Shown here piece by piece: positions 59,101 to 64,000 of a DNA stretch of 64,000 bases. How positions within the stretch are numbered: the stretch's first letter is position 1; every line of letters starts with the position of its first letter. Both the position numbers and the translations under genes were made by a program. The stretch is from Mesorhabditis belari (taxonomy: Eukaryota > Nematoda > Chromadorea > Rhabditida > Rhabditidae), in assembly GCA_958450365.1 (NCBI GenBank), contig CAUEEP010000928.1, positions 1,227,501 to 1,291,500 of the forward strand, in the 5' to 3' direction. The notes below the pieces were generated by a model, which saw nothing but the letters and a program-made list of their open reading frames with translations, did no database searches and had not been told where the DNA came from.

Positions 59101-60642
59101 GAAATCTCAAAAACCGCTTATCAGAACCTATCGATGTGGGGTCGGAAAATGTAGCTGACGATGAGATCTACTGGGGGATTAGAGGGTTGAGCTTCTGCAA
59201 AAGCTTGGAAACTGTAAAATAGGCATCAACTCGGCTCACCCGGAAATATTAGGGAAATAGATCAGTCTGATCTACTAGCATAACCTGGAATAATATACCG
59301 TATTCTCTCTAATAGTAGTGTACCCAAAGCTTCGCCTAAATTCCTCGAAATCTCAAAAACCGCTTATCAGAACCTATCGATGTGGGGTCGGAAAATGTAG
59401 CTGACGATGAGATCTAGTGGGGGATTTGAGTGTTGAGCTTCTGCAAAAGCTTGGAAACGGTAAAATAGCCACCAGCTCGGCTCGCTTGGGTGCACTACTA
59501 TTAGAGAAAATACGGTATATTATGTATTTCAAAGATCTCAACAATCTTAACAAGTCAGATTACAGTCAGATTTTAGCAAGCAATCGATGCCGTGAATAAC
59601 TTATTATGTTTGGCTCTTCCATACATTGGACACAAAATCAATTTGATGCAGGTAAACAGGGAAATGGCTGAATAAAGTTTTGAGTCTTTATTTCTCATTT
59701 TCAGATCTCAGTGGCGCGTCTCTTCGAGCCAACTTTCAATGTTTTAATGGATTTTTGCCCAAATCTAACCCATCTTGCACTTGATGTGAAAAATATGAAT
59801 AATTTGCTGCTACAAAAAATGTTTACAAGTGATTGAAGATATATTATTATTTTAGAAATATTATTTTAGAAGGACCAGGCTCGGGATTGAGAACATTGAA
59901 GATGTCAAGGATGAGACTTTCCTATAGAGTACTTTTTGCGATAGCCAGAGGAGCCAGAAATGTGACGGTTAGAACCAAAAGAAAGGCCCTTATGCCAGAC
60001 GCGTATGCCAGATAGATAGCGATTGTGCGCGCACAAAGAACATGCTGTCGGTCATTTACCCAGAGATTTTTCTTATGGTATGGAAAGAAGATTTTGGAGC
60101 TGTAAAATTTGTTTGGGGGTTTTCGAGGGCAGCGAATTGATTGGAGCTATTCATCAGACTCTTCTGAGGGTTTGTTTGATGAAATAAGCAGCAAGCTCTG
60201 ATAGAACAGTGCGAAGAAGGAAAGCAAGTCAAGTAAACGATTGAAATATGAAAGTTCTTTACTAAAAAGAAAGCTTTCAAACATTTCGATTATTTAATAA
60301 ATAATATTTTTAGGATATGGAAATGTCATATATGCCTTGTGTTGATGATCGTTTTTTGGCATTGTTGGCATCAAATTGTCGTCAATTACAGAATATTAAT
60401 TTCAATGGTTGTCGATATGTGACTGATAAAGGATTAACAAGAATGGCTAGGTAAATGATGAGAAAATGAATACTCTATTAGAAAAAAATCAAAATCACAT
60501 CTGAATACTCTATTAATGCAAAGGAAAATGATCTCAAAAAGAAAATTTGAATAATATTAAGCATTCTTTCAGAAGATGTCCATTGAGAGAGGTGAGAATC
60601 AGAGGCACAGCTTGCACAGATCGATCATTACAAGTAAGTGCA

Positions 60643-60686
<44 letters not shown>

Positions 60687-61623
60687 AACGATAAAAATCT
60701 AAACGATTTTCTTCAGGTATTAGCCCTTCTAACAAAACTTTAGACACTTATAGCTCCTAGCAGATTTTCATTTAGCAAAAGCGGAGCATACAGGGTGCGG
60801 CAAAAGTTTGGAGCCGCTTCTTAAGATAGTTAAATGTTTAAAAACTAGCTTTAAAAAGTTAAAAATTAATAACAAACTCTTTATTCGAATCATAACAACA
60901 AATAACTTATAACAAATGCTCGAAATTTCCACCATCCGCTTCGATACACCTCTTTAAACGCTTTGGGAAGTGCCTCACGATGGTGGCGCACGCTTAAACA
61001 GTTATTTCATCCCAGGCTCGTTTCAAAGCAGATTTAGAAGTATACGAGACACAAAAAAAAGCGTGAGCTAAATTTTCTGCAATGTTTTCATAGCGACTCC
61101 GAACTTTTGCCGCACCCTGTATATATGGAATTAGCATAAAATTCTGCGTCGAATGGTATAGATCGCATAGCATTTGATCGGCTCAGTCAATTGACTTTCT
61201 CTTTTAAGTATTATCCTATGGGGCCCAGAAAGGGAAGGGTCTGTGGTCGACCCCGTCCGATCTGCCAAGTTGAGCAACGTCGGCGCGGGTTAGTCGTGGG
61301 TTCGACTCCCATGGGTTCCCCTCCGAGCGCCCCAGCCCGGCCACCGGAGTATCATCGGCTACGACAACCTCGCTTCTGCCTCAGTAAATGTGGAAGCGGG
61401 TTGTGATCTGCGCTAAGTGCGAAGACAGATCAAAATCATTATTATTATTATTTATTATTATCCTATGAAAATCTAAAGATCTAAAGATTTTCTTCAGGTA
61501 TTAGCCGATTGGTGCCCTCAATTGGAATGGATTTCCTATGCGGATTATTCGGGTCGTCCCCGTTTCACTCAAGAAGCAATCGATCGTCTAAAAGAAGCTT
61601 GTATTAACAAATTGATTTGTTGA
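56182..61623 (+). CDS. Leucine-rich-repeat protein (AMN1/FBXL-type LRRs)
   Basis: Sixteen exons: 56182-56215, 56306-56397, 56470-56556, 57257-57412, 57481-57552, 57604-57735, 57776-57886, 58516-58585, 58625-58713, 58950-59021, 59577-59651, 59705-59828, 59870-59967, 60314-60450, 60573-60633, 61498-61623; 511 residues in phase. Repeats of the cysteine-containing LRR class: KITLIECKNVSDTGVQSVT, LQTLDISGCKQITSEGLQEL, IEALYLNSCTGLDEML, LQNINFNGCRYVTDKGLTRM. The N-terminus (MVKSLFDFALTVVCRERIRI, then LSSHDRLGLGD) resembles the entry segment of ZYG11/FBXL-like substrate receptors, but no F-box or VHL box is certain. A role in ubiquitin-ligase substrate binding is inference. Introns hold two MITEs, an rDNA fragment, a MITE remnant and a SINE. 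Poly(A) AATAAA at 61789. Confidence 0.9.
56696..57220. mobile_element. Mariner-type MITE, TTGGGTTGGGGACTATG termini
   Basis: Ends TTGGGTTGGGGACTATGACT / AGTCATAGTCCCCAACCCAA with TA on both sides; 525 bp; in LRR gene intron 3. The first bases match the element at 51145 (TTGGGTTGG), suggesting a related transposase supplied both. Confidence 0.85.
57903..58460. repeat. TTGTTAATCTTC / TTGTTAATTGAT repeat interrupted by rDNA
   Basis: 11-13 bp units at 57903-58105 and again 58362-58460; the rDNA fragment lies between. In LRR gene intron 7. Confidence 0.92.
58128..58375 (-). pseudogene. 18S rRNA 3' end plus probable ITS1 fragment
   Basis: The minus strand reads GTCGTAACAAGGTACCGGTA GGTGAACCTGCCGGTGGATC A, the universal 3' end of small-subunit rRNA with a compensated helix 45, then GC-rich sequence (to about 58128) that fits ITS1. 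GTCGTAACAA is duplicated in tandem. It sits inside a TTGTTAAT minisatellite in LRR gene intron 7. Confidence 0.88.
59050..59290. mobile_element. MITE family B, damaged copy
   Basis: Starts CGTATTTTCTCTAAATAGTA GCGCACCCC and carries the family interior (AAACCGCTTATCAGAACCTA, GATGAGATCTACTGGGGGAT), but the right end is degraded (GGCTCACCCGGAAATATTAG). Confidence 0.75.
59296..59517. mobile_element. MITE family B, complete copy
   Basis: Ends TACCGTATTCTCTCTAATAG and ...CTATTAGAGAAAATACGGTA, 222 bp, in LRR gene intron 10. Interior identical in layout to the copies at 38069 and 38319. Confidence 0.88.
60791..61119 (-). mobile_element. Deleted mariner-like element
   Basis: Ends CAGGGTGCGGCAAAAGTT and reverse complement, TA at both sides, 329 bp. 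The minus strand retains the transposase C-terminus (TIVRHFPKRLKRCIEADGGN FEHLL). In LRR gene intron 15. Confidence 0.88.
61220..61456 (+). mobile_element. SINE with 5S rRNA-like core, copy 2
   Basis: 237 bp, about 98 % like copy 1 at 38432-38669 by eye (differences include CCACCGG for CCATCGG and CCTCGCTT for CTACACTT). Flanked by a 10-bp target duplication ATTATCCTAT (61210-61219 and 61457-61466). ATT-rich tail. Confidence 0.93.
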
Positions 61624-62230
61624 GTGAATATATTTATTTGCTTGTAAATATCTAAAAGATATTCAGCTAATTCTTTTTAAAAATTTCGGGTTTATCTCTG
61701 TTTTTTATTTAACCCAAAAAAATCACTTGTTTAGTCAAAGAGGATTTATTTTTGAAAAAAAAAAAAAAAAAACAAAAAACGGTTGTGGAATAAAATGATT
61801 CTATTTGAATGGATATAAATCATAAATAAAATGAGACAAAATTTGAATACGGTAGTTTAGAAACAATCGAATTACGGTAAATTTGGTGAGATTGTTTTCG
61901 AGATTTCGAGATTTCGAAATTTTTCACATTTGACTTACAAACTAGACGGTTTTTTTCAAAATTTGTTCTCCGAATCGTTCTCCGAATTGTTCTCTGAATC
62001 GTTCTCTGAATTGTTCTCTGAATTTGTTAACAAGTTCTTTAAACTTGTAACTTTTACTAGCAAGAGCGAAATGGACTCAATTTACTCTCGACCTCTCTAG
62101 TTATCTTATAAGCTTATTTCTTCAATTCAATTTATTCAATTTTCTTCAATTTTCTTTAATTTTCTTCAATTTTCTTTAATTTTCTTCAATCTATTCTTTT
62201 TTGAACAAAAAAAATATCGAATTTCCCGAA

Positions 62231-62743
62231 AGTGGGACAAATGCGACCTTTTTTTTGCGCACCCGGACATTTGCGCACCTTTTTTTCCGCACTTAGCCCA
62301 TTAGCGCACCTTTTTTCGCGTTTTAAAAAAGCTCTAAAAAGCTAATATTAACCAATTTCTATTTCAAAAGTTGTTTTTCTAGGTAATTTTAGGGCGTAGA
62401 ATTGAAATTTTGACATATCAGAGCGTGTGGAAGCGAACGGACCGAGTTATACAAAGAGAAAAATCAAACAATTTTCTGTAATTTGACCTAGCCGTTTTGT
62501 CTTTCAAATTGGTTCCACACGCTCTGTTATGTCAAAATTTGAATTCGACACCCTCAAATTACCTAGAAAAACAACTTTTGGAATAGAAATTGGTTAATAT
62601 TAGCTTTTAGAGCTTTTTTAAAACGCGAAAAAGGTGCGCCAATGGGCTAAGTGCAGAAAAAAAGGTGCGCCAATGGGCTAAGTGCGGAAAAAAAGGTGCG
62701 CAAAGGTCCAGGTGCACAAAAAAAAGGTCGCATTTGTCCCACT
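62231..62743. mobile_element. MITE family E-related, larger copy with different core
   Basis: Same ends (AGTGGGACAAATGCGACC and reverse complement, then GCGCACCCGGACATTTGCGC), but the interior is different: arms built of GGTGCGCCAATGGGCTAAGT units and a core palindrome including GAGCGTGTGGAAGCGAACGG. 513 bp, non-coding. Confidence 0.85.
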
Positions 62744-64000
62744 CCCAATTTCCCTTCTTTTTTTTGTTCACCAAAAGTCGATGCATCACGAGAATTTGCA
62801 ATAAATATTCACAACATACAAAATTCCCCGATTAATTTTATGAGCAAAAAGAAAAAAGAATGAGATATTTATGTGAACACTTGCAGGGATCACGTCGTGT
62901 TTCTACGATTTTGGCAGTCGATTTTGATTGAAAATGAAATTTTTAAACGCTAAAATAATAATCACTAACTCTTTCTTCTTTTCCTTCATTGATTATCTCT
63001 ATTTTTGACCGAAAAAAAAAGCGACAAGATAGGCGTGATTTTGATTCCAGAAAAAGAAAAAGAGATTTCATGAGATTTTTCTTCAGGGCACAACAACACA
63101 CGTCATTTATCTCTTTTTCTTTTTTTCTCTTCTCATTTGTTCACTGAAAATATTGATTATAAATCTGTTAAAATAACTTGAATTATAAAAGATTTTGATT
63201 TTTGGATTGGTTATTGATCTTGGCATTGATTGAACTTGGCATTGATTGAACTTGGCATTGATTGAACTTGGCATTGATTGATCTTGGCATTGATTAATCT
63301 TGGCATTGATTAATCTTGGCATTGATTGAACTTGGCATTGATTGAACTTGGCATTGATTAATCTTGGCATTGATTGAACTTGGCATTGATTAATCTTGGC
63401 TTGTTGACTGGCATATTGATCTTGGCATTGTTGATCTTGGCGATTATCTTGGCATGTTGTTTGGATTGATTGATCTTGGCATTATTAATCTTGGCATTGA
63501 TTGATCTTGGCATTGATTGATCTTGGCATTGATTGATCTTGGCATTTATTAATCTTGGCATTGATTAATCTTGGCATTGATTGATCTTGATCTTGAATCA
63601 GTGTCTATTTTCTTATCTTAACATTATCTTCTTTCTTTTTATCCATCTTTCAGTTTCAAAATAAACCAAAATCATGAATAGGCTTCTTTCAAAAGCAAAA
63701 GCTAAGCGGCAAAAGCTAAACCGGCTAGTCACAAATCCTGCCATGGTTTACCTCACCAAACCCTAAACTAATTTGTCTACAGGGCTTCGGCAAGAAACGA
63801 ATCTCCCTGTTTCTAACATGAATCAATAAAATTCCACTCTTCATTTCCATCAATTGATTCCTTTTCTTTTTTCTCATATTTCCAAATTTCCCTGATTTTT
63901 ATCGCTCTCAGCTGAGGCTTTTTCGCTCTTTTTCGCTCTTTTTCGATTGAAATGGTTCATGGCAACGAAAGGTGATTTGAGAGCAAAAAAATGCGAAAAT
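62744..64000. other. Right edge, no gene recognised
   Basis: AT-rich with the 63213-63591 minisatellite; a TAGGCGTGAT-containing patch near 63030 and T-rich runs. Nothing coding is supported up to the window end. Confidence 0.55.
63213..63591. repeat. 15-16 bp minisatellite TTGGCATTGATTGAAC
   Basis: About 24 variant copies (GATTGATC, GATTAATC, GATTGAAC endings), intergenic at the right end. Confidence 0.93.

Overview
The window reads as nuclear DNA of a rhabditid (chromadorean) nematode; the species is not identifiable from the sequence. Evidence: AT-rich DNA, many 40-60 bp introns ending in TTTAG/TTTCAG, splice acceptors placed just upstream of start codons as expected for spliced-leader trans-splicing, a three-gene cluster with gaps of about 110 bp (operon-like), and nematode-type proteins (DB-module secreted protein, pharyngeal-type troponin C, SMC2/MIX-1, beta-tubulin, PDE6-delta/PDL-1). 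I built the gene models by joining exons by hand. The open frames, splice phases and stop codons agree in nearly all of them.

Layout: 2.1-3.1 kb (+) DB-module secreted protein; 6.5-6.8 kb (+) small one-TM protein; 7.6-7.8 kb decayed 18S rRNA piece; 9.1-10.7 kb (+) GILT-family thiol reductase, convergent with 12.5-11.1 kb (-) PDE6-delta; 13.9-23.7 kb (+) operon-like cluster UPF0390/LYDG10-like, then Dr1 (NC2-beta), then SMC2 (37 exons). A complete KCTD8/12/16-like gene lies antisense in one SMC2 intron and an unrecognised partial gene lies antisense in another. Then 25.4-24.0 kb (-) troponin C; 32.3-25.9 kb (-) an unrecognised gene or gene pair (signal peptide, K/E-rich segment, coiled coil); 37.2-33.7 kb (-) beta-tubulin; 39.0-46.9 kb (+) a four-FAS1 periostin/TGFBI-like matrix protein in 22 exons; 49.2-52.7 kb (+) cytochrome b561-type membrane protein; 56.2-61.6 kb (+) leucine-rich-repeat protein in 16 exons.

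Introns and intergenic DNA are densely filled with non-autonomous elements. Several MITE families share termini related to CCGTATTT...TAATAGT; another family ends in GTGGGACAAATGCGACC. There are deleted mariner/Tc1 elements with TA target duplications, two copies of a SINE with a 5S-rRNA-like core and clear 10-11 bp target duplications, LINE reverse-transcriptase remnants, tRNA-like relics, and a second rDNA fragment (18S 3' end plus probable ITS1). About 20 minisatellite arrays lie mostly in introns. Four of the element-rich stretches are bracketed by direct duplications of 20-200 bp.

The protein genes are mostly unrelated in function (chromosome condensation, transcription repression, muscle calcium sensing, cytoskeleton, matrix adhesion). 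The exception is the tight + strand cluster at 13.9-23.7 kb, which is probably co-transcribed.
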